Assembly: GCA_002308995.1 (NCBI GenBank)
Contig: DBWQ01000023.1
Location: forward strand, 2,845 to 66,844
Direction of reading: 5' to 3'
From: Clostridiales bacterium UBA1234
Lineage (GTDB): Bacteria; Bacillota; Clostridia; TANB77; UBA1234
DNA length: 64,000 nucleotides
Shown: piece by piece, positions 17,365 through 25,600 of the stretch
Numbering within the stretch: the first letter of the stretch is position 1
How the letters are laid out: each line of letters begins with the position of its first letter
Program-made: the position numbers and the translations under genes
The notes under the pieces: model-generated
What the model was told of the DNA's origin: nothing
What the model saw: the letters and a program-made list of their open reading frames with translations, nothing else
Databases searched by the model: none

Positions 17365-17554
17365 ATAACCCCACGTAAGCCGTTTAAATTGAGTGGATTT
17401 AAGAGCCTGTTTTCACAGGTGGGCGCCGCCTTATTACTTACGGGCTTCTCACTGACGTAAAGTGGTGAGCTTGCACACCATAACAAGAGATTAGGCTCCC
17501 CTCTTAATTAGTGTTGGTTCTAAATAATACTCAAGTAATCGTACTCTGTAGGGT
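17365..17554 (-). ncRNA. ssrS: 6S RNA (SsrS), RNA polymerase regulator
   Basis: On the minus strand the segment follows the layout of 6S RNA. A closing helix pairs TTAACCC near the 5' end with GGGGTTA at the 3' end. A central part resembles the E. coli RNA: GGTG-TGCAAGCTC, then GTCAGTGAGAAGCCCGTAA, then GGCGGCGCCCACCTG and a small GAAAACAGG hairpin. Length is about 190 bases, in the usual range. It has an extended -10 promoter just upstream and a terminator downstream. 6S RNA binds sigma-A holoenzyme by mimicking an open promoter. The exact ends are inferred. Confidence 0.85.
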
Positions 17555-17561
17555 TAATTTT

Positions 17562-17590
17562 ATTATACCATATTTTTACCATTTTGCATA
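17562..17590 (-). promoter_or_regulatory. Extended -10 promoter of 6S RNA
   Basis: Minus strand TGGTATAAT (-10 at 17562-17567) with a poor -35 (TATGCA) 17 bases upstream. Confidence 0.65.
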
Positions 17591-17678
17591 GTTTTTTGGC
17601 CATATTTTTTATCTTTTTTTCATCCAAAAAACTTGACAAAAAACGACTCATCATGTCCCATTTTTTAATCCATTTTTC

Positions 17679-19772
17679 TTACTCATTTTTAAACTTTTTA
17701 TACATTCTTTCAGAGATTAATAGCGACTGTTCAATGGTGGCATTTCCCTTCGCACTAAATCGATTCTCACCTACACCTTTGATAATCCCCACATCCGCCA
17801 TATAGTATACACTTCCTAACGCATAAGAAGAAATCGCATCATGATCAACAAATCGTTTTGCATTCGACGGAACGAAAAGGGTTTCATCCGCCTTCTTCGC
17901 ATTTTGAAGCACTCTTGTCATCATCGTAGACATTTGCTCCCTTGTAATCTTGCTATCGGGACTAAAAGTCGTTTGGGAAGTTCCAAGTGTAATACCCACT
18001 TGAAACGCTTTCATCACTTCTTCATCGTTTGTATCCGTAAATGGATTTTGTATTGTGAGAGTTACTGGCGTTCCCACTATTTTTTCATAAATTCTTAGCG
18101 CAATGGCAGCAAAATCTCTTCTCGTAATATCTTTTGTATATTTCTTTCCCTTAATGGATTCTGGAATCAAATCATCTCCACTTGCAGCGTGAACTTCTTC
18201 TTCTGCCCACTCAGAAATATTGGGCGTTTCCTCCTCTTGTTCTTGGCTAGGTAGACTTTCCTCACCGGATAAAATTTCGTCTGTAGGTACATTCGCATCT
18301 CCCGATAAAACTTCGTCCGTAGGCACATTCGTATCTCCCGATAAAACTTCCTCAGTTGGCGCATTGGTATCACCCGATAAAACTTCCTCGGTAGGCGCAT
18401 TGGTGTCACCCGATGTTACTTCTTCAGTAGGAGCAACCGTATCCCCTGATAGAGTTGTATCTTCTTGGCTTTCTCCACTTTCAATTGGCGTATCTGCTAC
18501 TTCAGGTACGACTGTTTCACCCATTGGTACTGCTGGCACTGTTGGAACGGGAATTGGCTCTTCAATTGGCCCTAACTCTACTTCTAATTCAGGTATAGTT
18601 GCACTATCCTCTTCTTTATTTTTCATCGTAATGGTATAGGATAATTCTTTGTAAGTTTCATCTGAAAAGGTTAAACGAATGGTTAGCGTATAAGTTCCTG
18701 CTACCGTTGGAAGCGCGATTTTTTTAGAAGAAGTAATCTCCCTAAAAGCACCGCTTCCAAAGTGATATTCTATTTTAGTAAGTTCTGCTGTATTAGAAAC
18801 TTGCACCATAGCTTCCGTGTCTTGTTTCAAAAAAGCCTCTATGCTATTATTCGGTGTAAGACTGGTATTTCCAATCTTGATACTTGCCGAAGCGTTTTCA
18901 GCATAATTTGTTGGAAGATTAGCAATGATTTGATACGTATATGTTTTTTGTGTTAAAAAAGAATCTAAATAGGTCACATACACTTTGATAGTATAGGTAG
19001 CACCATTTTCTAATTCACTTGGCAACTGAAACGAACTATTATTACCAATCGTTTTCGTAGACTGACTACCAAATTTGTATTTGATGGTTTTTACCAAATT
19101 CGTTGGTTCCACTTTTACCGAAATTGGCGTATTAGCTTCTATTTGTTTGGCATTAGAAGATAGCTTTATATTCCCGCTTTTTAGCGTAACCGTTGGTGTA
19201 TATTTGGTGATTTTAAAGCTAACACTAACGCGTCCTTTTTCTTCAGGATTTAATGGTAAATCACTGTCATCACTAATAGGGGTACTTACTGCCATTGTAC
19301 TACTAGCAACGGGTGGTTGCACAGGATTATAATAACGATATTCTATGAGTGCACTGAGTGTCACAATATACGTGCCATCCTCTAACGAAGTAGGAATCGT
19401 AATGGTATCACTAATGCCATTATTGACAATCTTTAAACTTCCTTTGGAAAGACCACTATGAGAGCAAGAAAGTGAGCCTTCTGTGATTCCATTAATGCCT
19501 TGATAAGAAGAAGTTAAATCTGCTGTAATGTCAAGCGTTTCTCCTCCCATGACGACTATCTCACTTCCTCTAGTTACTGTTTGGCGATTAATTTTAATAT
19601 CAATGGCAGAATCACTGATAACTTGAATACCAGGGCTTAAAATTTCTGTGGAAAGTTCCAAATCATCACTAAAAATAGACGCTGATAAATCCACTTTTGC
19701 TGCCAAACAAAAAGAAGAAAGCGACAACACAAAAATCATAACTACTATCATCTTTCGTAAAACGTTTTTCAT
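17679..19772 (-). CDS. Secreted protein with C-terminal S-layer homology (SLH) domains
   Basis: A 697-residue secreted protein: signal peptide (about residues 1-25, ending FCLAAK), then about 400 residues of beta-sandwich-like repeats with Thr/Ser-rich strands. Next comes a Pro/Thr/Glu linker containing a 12-residue repeat (SGDTNAPTEEVL and variants). The C-terminus has SLH modules (ITRRDFAAIALRIYEK, NPFTDTNDEEVMKAF, FSPDSKITREQMSTM) that anchor proteins to wall polymers. GGGAGGA precedes the chosen ATG; a longer in-frame start lacks a site. The role is probably structural or adhesive at the cell surface. It has its own promoter. Confidence 0.87.
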   Translation of the reverse strand: MKNVLRKMIVVMIFVLSLSSFCLAAKVDLSASIFSDDLELSTEILSPGIQVISDSAIDIKINRQTVTRGSEIVVMGGETLDITADLTSSYQGINGITEGSLSCSHSGLSKGSLKIVNNGISDTITIPTSLEDGTYIVTLSALIEYRYYNPVQPPVASSTMAVSTPISDDSDLPLNPEEKGRVSVSFKITKYTPTVTLKSGNIKLSSNAKQIEANTPISVKVEPTNLVKTIKYKFGSQSTKTIGNNSSFQLPSELENGATYTIKVYVTYLDSFLTQKTYTYQIIANLPTNYAENASASIKIGNTSLTPNNSIEAFLKQDTEAMVQVSNTAELTKIEYHFGSGAFREITSSKKIALPTVAGTYTLTIRLTFSDETYKELSYTITMKNKEEDSATIPELEVELGPIEEPIPVPTVPAVPMGETVVPEVADTPIESGESQEDTTLSGDTVAPTEEVTSGDTNAPTEEVLSGDTNAPTEEVLSGDTNVPTDEVLSGDANVPTDEILSGEESLPSQEQEEETPNISEWAEEEVHAASGDDLIPESIKGKKYTKDITRRDFAAIALRIYEKIVGTPVTLTIQNPFTDTNDEEVMKAFQVGITLGTSQTTFSPDSKITREQMSTMMTRVLQNAKKADETLFVPSNAKRFVDHDAISSYALGSVYYMADVGIIKGVGENRFSAKGNATIEQSLLISERMYKKFKNE
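18265..18445. repeat. 36-bp tandem repeats in the SLH protein linker
   Basis: Units beginning cccgataaaac recur every 36 bases (about 18301, 18337, 18373, 18409) and encode the 12-residue SGDTNAPTEEVL-type unit. Copy number can change without a frameshift. Confidence 0.85.
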
Positions 19773-19803
19773 AAAAATCCTCCCTCTTTTTTCATACATA
19801 TTT

Positions 19804-19832
19804 ATTCTAACATAGTAGAATATGAGAAACAA
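19804..19832 (-). promoter_or_regulatory. SigA-type promoter for the SLH protein gene
   Basis: Minus strand TTGTTT (19827-19832), 17-base spacer, TAGAAT (19804-19809). Confidence 0.7.
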
Positions 19833-19872
19833 GTCAGAAGAAAAAAGATTGGTAAGAACTTCTCCTATACAT

Positions 19873-19907
19873 CAAAAAACCCCACCAGTTACAAAAACTG
19901 ATGGGGT
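19873..19907 (-). terminator. ileS terminator
   Basis: A 12-bp stem (19879-19890 with 19896-19907) on the minus strand, followed by TTTTTTG, just after the ileS stop. Confidence 0.88.
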
Positions 19908-19920
19908 AATAATTCATTTT

Positions 19921-22900
19921 TTATTTCTTTCTTACAAGCTTTAACTGAATCGTTTCACCATTAATATCCAGCTCGGTTTCGCCTTCACCTTTTTCGATTT
20001 TATCTGCTAAAGTATCTTCTCCAATTTGCTTTTTATTTTTCTCAATAATCTCAGCTAATTTATCATTGCCAGAATAATAAATTTCAATGTGATTTTGTAC
20101 TTCAAAATTGGATTCTTTTCTCAAGTTTTGAATTTTAGAAACAAGCTCTCTCACAAATCCCTCTTCAATTAAAGCCTCGTTTAATTCGATATCAAGTACG
20201 ACTACTAAATTTCCTTCTTGCATCGAGATATACTTTTCAGATTTCGTTGTTTCAATTAATAAATCTTCTTCTAAAAGTTCAATCTTAGCATCACCAATTT
20301 CAAGTGTCACCTTTCCCTCACTCTTTAACTCTTTGACAAAAGCAGTACCATTTCCTTCTCTTAGCATTTGATTAATCGTTGGAAGGATAGCGCCAAATTT
20401 AGGACCAACTGTCTTTAAGTTTGGTTTGACATTGTACGATACAAAACTGGATGCATCCTCGGTAAATTCAATTTCTTTCACATTTAACTCTTCACGAATA
20501 ATCTCTTGGAAATCCTCTGGAAGTGGCTTCTTAGCACCCACATACGCTTTGGCAAGTACTTGACGATTCTTCATACCAGACACATTCCTGCAAGAACGTC
20601 CAAGGGTCACAATTTCTAATACTTTCTCCATGTTACTTTCTAGTTTTTCGTCAATCCATTCTGTATGAACTTCTGGATAATCACAAAGATGAATACTTTC
20701 TGGAGCCGTTTTATCTAAATTCGTTACTAAGTTTTGATAAATTTCTTCTGTCATAAATGGCACAAATGGAGCTGTTACTTTGGCAAGCGTAACAAGGCAA
20801 GTATAAAGTGTCATATACGCATTAATCTTATCTTGCTCCATCCCACTTCCCCAGAAACGATCTCTACATCTTCTGACATACCAGTTGGATAGTTCATCCG
20901 TAAAGTCTTGAATTAATCTTGCACTTTCGGTTACTTTATATTCTTGCATATTAGCATCTACATCTTTTACGAGTGTGTTTAATCGAGATAAAGCCCACTT
21001 ATCCATTTGACTAAGCTTCTCATATTCAAGTTTATAATTCATTGGATTAAACTCATCGATATCTGCATACAAAACGTAAAAAGCATAGGTATTCCAAAAC
21101 GTTCCGATAAATTTTCTTTGGTACTCTGAAATACCTTCTGGATAAAATCTCGTTGGAAGCCATGGTGCACTACTTGCACAGAAGTACCATCTAACCGCAT
21201 CAGCACCTTGCTTATCTAAGACTGACCAAGGGTCTACTACGTTACCTTTATGCTTACTCATCTTTAAGCCATCTTTATCTTGTACATGTCCAAGTACTAA
21301 GCAATTTTCAAATGGAGACTTATCAAATAGTAAAGTTGAAATAGCCATTAACGTGTAGAACCAGCCTCTTGTTTGGTCAATTGCTTCAGAAATAAACTGA
21401 GCCGGAAATCTACTCTCAAATAATTCTTTATTTTCAAATGGATAATGGTATTGGGCAAATGGCATTGAACCAGAATCAAACCAGCAGTCAATAACATCTG
21501 GAACACGATGCATTACCTTGCCACATTTTTCACACTTCATCGTAATTTGATCAATATATGGTTTATGAAGCTCAATATCATCAGGCACTTTATCGCCTAA
21601 TTCTTTAAGTTCTTCAATACTGCCTACCACATGATAGTGTCCACATTCACATTCCCACACAGGAAGTGGTGTACCCCAATATCTCGAACGTGATAATCCC
21701 CAGTCGATAACATTCTCTAAGAAGTTACCAAAACGTCCTTCCTTAATGTTCTCTGGCATCCAATTAACGGTATTATTGTTTGCTACCAAACGATCACGAA
21801 GAGATGACATTTTAATAAACCACGTATCAATCGCATAGTATAGAAGTGGCGTATCGCATCTCCAGCAGAATGGATAGGAGTGCTCATATGGAAGTGCAGC
21901 AAATAATAGATTTCTTTCTTTTAAATCAGCAAGCACTAATTTATCGGCATCTTTTACCCAAGTACCAGCCCACTTACCAGTCTCTTCGGTATATTTACCT
22001 TCGCTATTTACTAGTTGTACAAAAGGTAAATCGTTATCTTTCCCAACACGAGAGTCATCCTCACCAAATGCAGGCGCAATATGAACAACACCAGTACCAT
22101 CGGTAAGAGTAACATAGGTATCTGCTACCACATAATATGCTTTCTTCGTTGTTTTAGCAAAATCATATAAAGGCTCATACTCAGTACCGTATAAATCATT
22201 TCCCTTACAAGAAGATAAAGTTTGAAACTCTCCTTTGATAACGCTAGAAACCAATGCTTCTGCCATAATATACTTTTCGCCATTTTCCACCTCAATGGTA
22301 ACATAGGTATCTTTTGGGCTTACACAAAGAGCAACGTTGGATGGAAGTGTCCATGGGGTGGTTGTCCAAGCTAAGATATAGGTATTCTCTCTATTTTTCA
22401 CTTTAAATTTAGCAATACAAGAGGTTTCTTTGACATCTTTATACCCTTGTGCTACCTCATGAGAAGAAAGAGATGTACCGCATCTTGGGCAATAAGGAAC
22501 AATTTTATGACCTTTATATAATAAGCCTTTTTCATTAATGGTTTTTAGCGCCCACCACTCTGATTCAATATAATCATTATGATAGGTAACATACGGATCA
22601 TCCATATCAGCCCAGAAACCAACACGGTCACTCATCAGCTCCCACTCATGTTTATACTTCCATACACTTTCTTTACATTGTTTGATAAATGGCTCCACAC
22701 CATAATCTTCAATTTGAGGTTTACCATTAATGCCAAGGGCCTTTTCCACCTCTAATTCTACTGGAAGTCCATGTGTATCCCAACCAGCTTTTCTAGGTAC
22801 TTGATACCCTTTCATGGTAAAGTATCTTGGAAATACATCTTTAAAAACACGTGTTTCAATGTGCCCAATATGAGGCTTGCCATTGGCCGTTGGAGGACCA

Positions 22901-23034
22901 TCATAAAACATAAATGTTGGATGTCCATCCCTATTTTTAATACTTTTTTTGAAGATATCGTTTTTCTTCCAAAACTCGATAATCTCCTTCTCTCTTTCAA
23001 CGCTATCCAAATTAGTTGAAACCTTCTTGTACAT
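19921..23034 (-). CDS. ileS: Isoleucyl-tRNA synthetase
   Basis: A 1037-residue class I synthetase that charges tRNA-Ile. It shows the HIGH motif (PHIGHIET, about residue 55), the editing-domain region (TTTPWTLPSN), CWFDSGSMP, the KMSKS-type motif LKMSKHKGN (about residue 600), and the anticodon-binding domain (LSNWYVRRCRDRFW). Length fits the longer form that lacks the usual C-terminal zinc finger and ends in a helical tail. GGAGG precedes the ATG. Expression is likely controlled by the T-box leader upstream, which senses uncharged tRNA-Ile. Confidence 0.97.
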   Translation of the reverse strand: MYKKVSTNLDSVEREKEIIEFWKKNDIFKKSIKNRDGHPTFMFYDGPPTANGKPHIGHIETRVFKDVFPRYFTMKGYQVPRKAGWDTHGLPVELEVEKALGINGKPQIEDYGVEPFIKQCKESVWKYKHEWELMSDRVGFWADMDDPYVTYHNDYIESEWWALKTINEKGLLYKGHKIVPYCPRCGTSLSSHEVAQGYKDVKETSCIAKFKVKNRENTYILAWTTTPWTLPSNVALCVSPKDTYVTIEVENGEKYIMAEALVSSVIKGEFQTLSSCKGNDLYGTEYEPLYDFAKTTKKAYYVVADTYVTLTDGTGVVHIAPAFGEDDSRVGKDNDLPFVQLVNSEGKYTEETGKWAGTWVKDADKLVLADLKERNLLFAALPYEHSYPFCWRCDTPLLYYAIDTWFIKMSSLRDRLVANNNTVNWMPENIKEGRFGNFLENVIDWGLSRSRYWGTPLPVWECECGHYHVVGSIEELKELGDKVPDDIELHKPYIDQITMKCEKCGKVMHRVPDVIDCWFDSGSMPFAQYHYPFENKELFESRFPAQFISEAIDQTRGWFYTLMAISTLLFDKSPFENCLVLGHVQDKDGLKMSKHKGNVVDPWSVLDKQGADAVRWYFCASSAPWLPTRFYPEGISEYQRKFIGTFWNTYAFYVLYADIDEFNPMNYKLEYEKLSQMDKWALSRLNTLVKDVDANMQEYKVTESARLIQDFTDELSNWYVRRCRDRFWGSGMEQDKINAYMTLYTCLVTLAKVTAPFVPFMTEEIYQNLVTNLDKTAPESIHLCDYPEVHTEWIDEKLESNMEKVLEIVTLGRSCRNVSGMKNRQVLAKAYVGAKKPLPEDFQEIIREELNVKEIEFTEDASSFVSYNVKPNLKTVGPKFGAILPTINQMLREGNGTAFVKELKSEGKVTLEIGDAKIELLEEDLLIETTKSEKYISMQEGNLVVVLDIELNEALIEEGFVRELVSKIQNLRKESNFEVQNHIEIYYSGNDKLAEIIEKNKKQIGEDTLADKIEKGEGETELDINGETIQLKLVRKK

Positions 23035-23041
23035 GTAAACT

Positions 23042-23313
23042 CCTCCTTGTTAAGAAATACAAAAAAGCTTTGCCCTATGTTAGGACAAAGCTTTTAAAAA
23101 CTAAGTTTAACCACCTACATACTATCATATGCGCCCTCTATAACGTGAGGGAAACGGCACGGCCTACTGTATAAAAATTTTCAGTCAAGCAACTAAAAGG
23201 TGATTTTCCACTTTTTTACTCACATATGAGGCTTTCAGCAAATGCCTCACTCTCTAAATGCTTTCTAAAAACGTACTCTCCTTTATCCTTGTTTTTACTA
23301 TTTAACGGTTTTG
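23042..23313 (-). promoter_or_regulatory. T-box leader of ileS
   Basis: The 5' leader has T-box hallmarks on the minus strand. The Stem I region runs from GAGAGTACG through GCTGAAAGCCTC to GTGGAAAATCACC. A Stem III-like part has CCCTCACG...GAGGGCGC, and GTAGGTGGTTAAAC supplies the TGGT that pairs with the ACCA end of uncharged tRNA-Ile. A strong intrinsic terminator (23061-23096) follows, with U-run. I cannot fix the specifier codon with certainty by eye. Confidence 0.8.
23061..23096 (-). terminator. Regulated terminator in the ileS T-box
   Basis: A 12-13 bp stem with AAAGCTTTGTCC on its left arm is followed by TTTTTTG on the minus strand. It is the attenuator of the T-box. Confidence 0.88.
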
Positions 23314-23341
23314 ATTATATCACATTTTGCTTAAAAGTAAA
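23314..23341 (-). promoter_or_regulatory. Promoter of the ileS T-box transcript
   Basis: Minus strand extended -10 TGATATAAT (-10 at 23314-23319). The -35 is poor (TTTACT at 16 bases). Confidence 0.6.
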
Positions 23342-23374
23342 GCAAATTTTTCAAAAAAAGTCACTTTTTACAGG

Positions 23375-25573
23375 CTAAAATTGAATCAAATAAATAGGAC
23401 TTTCCCCATTACCAGTACTATCTTCATAGACAATTTTTCCCAATGATAATAATGTTCTCAAATTAGCTATTTTCCAGTCATCTTCTGGATGATCAGATAC
23501 ATATAAATAAGAAATACCATATTTTTGAATAATACGCGATAACTCCTCTTTATCATCCAAACGATACAGTTTCCATACATCTTCCCATCTTGTACTTACT
23601 TCCTCTGGAGTGCTGTAATCGGGATTTGAACGCCAAATCCATTCATGATCTGCCCACCCAAGAATTGTTGGATTTCCACAAAAAACAGAAATCACAGGAT
23701 GAAAGCCGTAACTTCGAACCGTCTTTTCAACAACAATGGCATCACTAGGAACGTTTTGCTTTACCCATTGCACGGCTCGATAATCACCTGGATACTGCTC
23801 TGCCAAAAACTTTTCTGTTTGGTCTAAGCTTGAAAAATAAGGTGAGTCAAAGTGATTGGCCGAAAACACAAGCGCATTAATTCCATATCCAAATGTGAGA
23901 ACATAAAAAGACATTAGGATAATAGGGACTATTTTTTGTTTCATTTTTTTCTTTTCTACTAACCATTGAACCAAGATGTAAGTTGTTGCAATATCAAACA
24001 ATATCTCTGCCTCATACCATAGTTTATATACTGTATTACTTCTTCTCTGTGCGTCTTGATAGATATCTCTCACATAGACTACTTCCGGAATTAAAATAAG
24101 TCCTATTGCGCAACAGCCTAAAATAAACACAAATAGATCTGTGGTTTTTATTCTTGCAATATATTCGCATAACTGTTTCCAAAAATGGTGTTCTTTTTTT
24201 TCTTTTAACCATACACAAATTAACTTAGCAATGAATGTTAGCACACAAATGGTATAAAGACCCCATAGTACACACATTTGATAAAATGGTGAGCGAATTG
24301 GCGTTAGCAAAATTTTTATGGAACCTATATACAAATGACTCATAAATAAAAACGAAACCACTAAAGATACTAATACAATTTCGATAAGAGTGTATACCGT
24401 ACTAACCACTGTTTTTTTAGAAAAATGATATTGAGAAAAATGATAAAATACAAAACTTATCATAATTACCACTAGATAAATGACAAAATCCCATAAATTT
24501 GTCATTCTCTGAATGCCCAAAACACAGCCAAGCATAACCGTCCTCATGGAGAGCATCTTTTCCATCTCATTAGGTTTTTCTTCCAAAAACAAATCTAATA
24601 AGATTGCTATCACCAAAAAAGAAAACATCGTATCAATATGGTGAGCATGCATATCTCCTAATGCATTAGAATACGGAACAACCTCATTAATCGTTTGATC
24701 ATCAGAGCCTTCTCTGAAATCGATATATCTACTATCCTCCCAATAATAATAAGGAGTTGTTCTAGGAACAAAGAAATTATAAATCACAAAATACATTGTT
24801 CCTCCCAAAGAAACTGCTAAGGCAGCAACGATTCCCATTACTCTTGGTATCACATTATTTGAATAATCCTTTGAAAAATGTTTTCCTAGCTCAAAGCATA
24901 TATGATAAGGCAATACCGCTGTCAAAGTACTAACAAGGGTAACAAATAATTGAAAACATTCACCCACCTCAGAAAACGTTAATTTACCTAAAAATGCGGC
25001 TAAAAAATGACCAAAATAATAGTAATTCACATTAAACCCAGAAAGCCAAATATCTTCTACTGGCAAATACTCACAATGAAGAAGTTGATTTAAAAAACCA
25101 TAATTCATGTACTTTTCTGTCTCAAAATTGATTCCCGAAGAGAAGCAGCGATAATATGTCCAAAACATGAAGAAGTAAAAAAAGAATAGTTCTGATTTCA
25201 TTATGACAGGAAAAAGCTTTTTGCCTTGTTTAATAAGTAATTCTTTGTTCTTTTTTAAGAAAAAAAGATTCATCAAAAGAAAAACCAAAACGACAATATA
25301 GCATGAAAAAGCATTCAATTTTAAAATCTTTAAATAGGATAGATTCCAAAATACAAGCCCACTTATTCCTAAGCCAATCACTTTTGAAAAATTCCACCCT
25401 TTATCTTGAAAATTCTTAAAAATAGTAGCCGTCATTGGGAAAAAGATGGTACCCAAAAGTAATAAAACACAATACCATTTTACAAAAAAGAAAAAACTAT
25501 TTTCAAGCATGGCCCAAGACATTAATAATCCTAACAACAAAAAAGCAACAAATATAAAATTCAATTTTTTCAT
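23375..25573 (-). CDS. DUF2298 (YYY-type) polytopic membrane protein
   Basis: A 732-residue membrane protein of the DUF2298 family (Chlor_Arch_YYY). Hallmarks are the tyrosine-rich FNVNYYYFGHFLAAF near residue 180, YYWEDSRYI, the acidic/His loop ALGDMHAHHIDTMF, and NLWDFVIYL. About twelve hydrophobic segments precede a soluble C-terminal part of about 150 residues. The shape recalls membrane glycosyltransferases of the GT-C type, but no activity is established. It is the second of two tandem paralogues, 27 bases after the first. I use the second of two consecutive ATGs, six bases from AAGGGG. Confidence 0.85.
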   Translation of the reverse strand: MKKLNFIFVAFLLLGLLMSWAMLENSFFFFVKWYCVLLLLGTIFFPMTATIFKNFQDKGWNFSKVIGLGISGLVFWNLSYLKILKLNAFSCYIVVLVFLLMNLFFLKKNKELLIKQGKKLFPVIMKSELFFFYFFMFWTYYRCFSSGINFETEKYMNYGFLNQLLHCEYLPVEDIWLSGFNVNYYYFGHFLAAFLGKLTFSEVGECFQLFVTLVSTLTAVLPYHICFELGKHFSKDYSNNVIPRVMGIVAALAVSLGGTMYFVIYNFFVPRTTPYYYWEDSRYIDFREGSDDQTINEVVPYSNALGDMHAHHIDTMFSFLVIAILLDLFLEEKPNEMEKMLSMRTVMLGCVLGIQRMTNLWDFVIYLVVIMISFVFYHFSQYHFSKKTVVSTVYTLIEIVLVSLVVSFLFMSHLYIGSIKILLTPIRSPFYQMCVLWGLYTICVLTFIAKLICVWLKEKKEHHFWKQLCEYIARIKTTDLFVFILGCCAIGLILIPEVVYVRDIYQDAQRRSNTVYKLWYEAEILFDIATTYILVQWLVEKKKMKQKIVPIILMSFYVLTFGYGINALVFSANHFDSPYFSSLDQTEKFLAEQYPGDYRAVQWVKQNVPSDAIVVEKTVRSYGFHPVISVFCGNPTILGWADHEWIWRSNPDYSTPEEVSTRWEDVWKLYRLDDKEELSRIIQKYGISYLYVSDHPEDDWKIANLRTLLSLGKIVYEDSTGNGESPIYLIQF

Positions 25574-25600
25574 CATTTTCCCCTTATCATTATTCCATAA

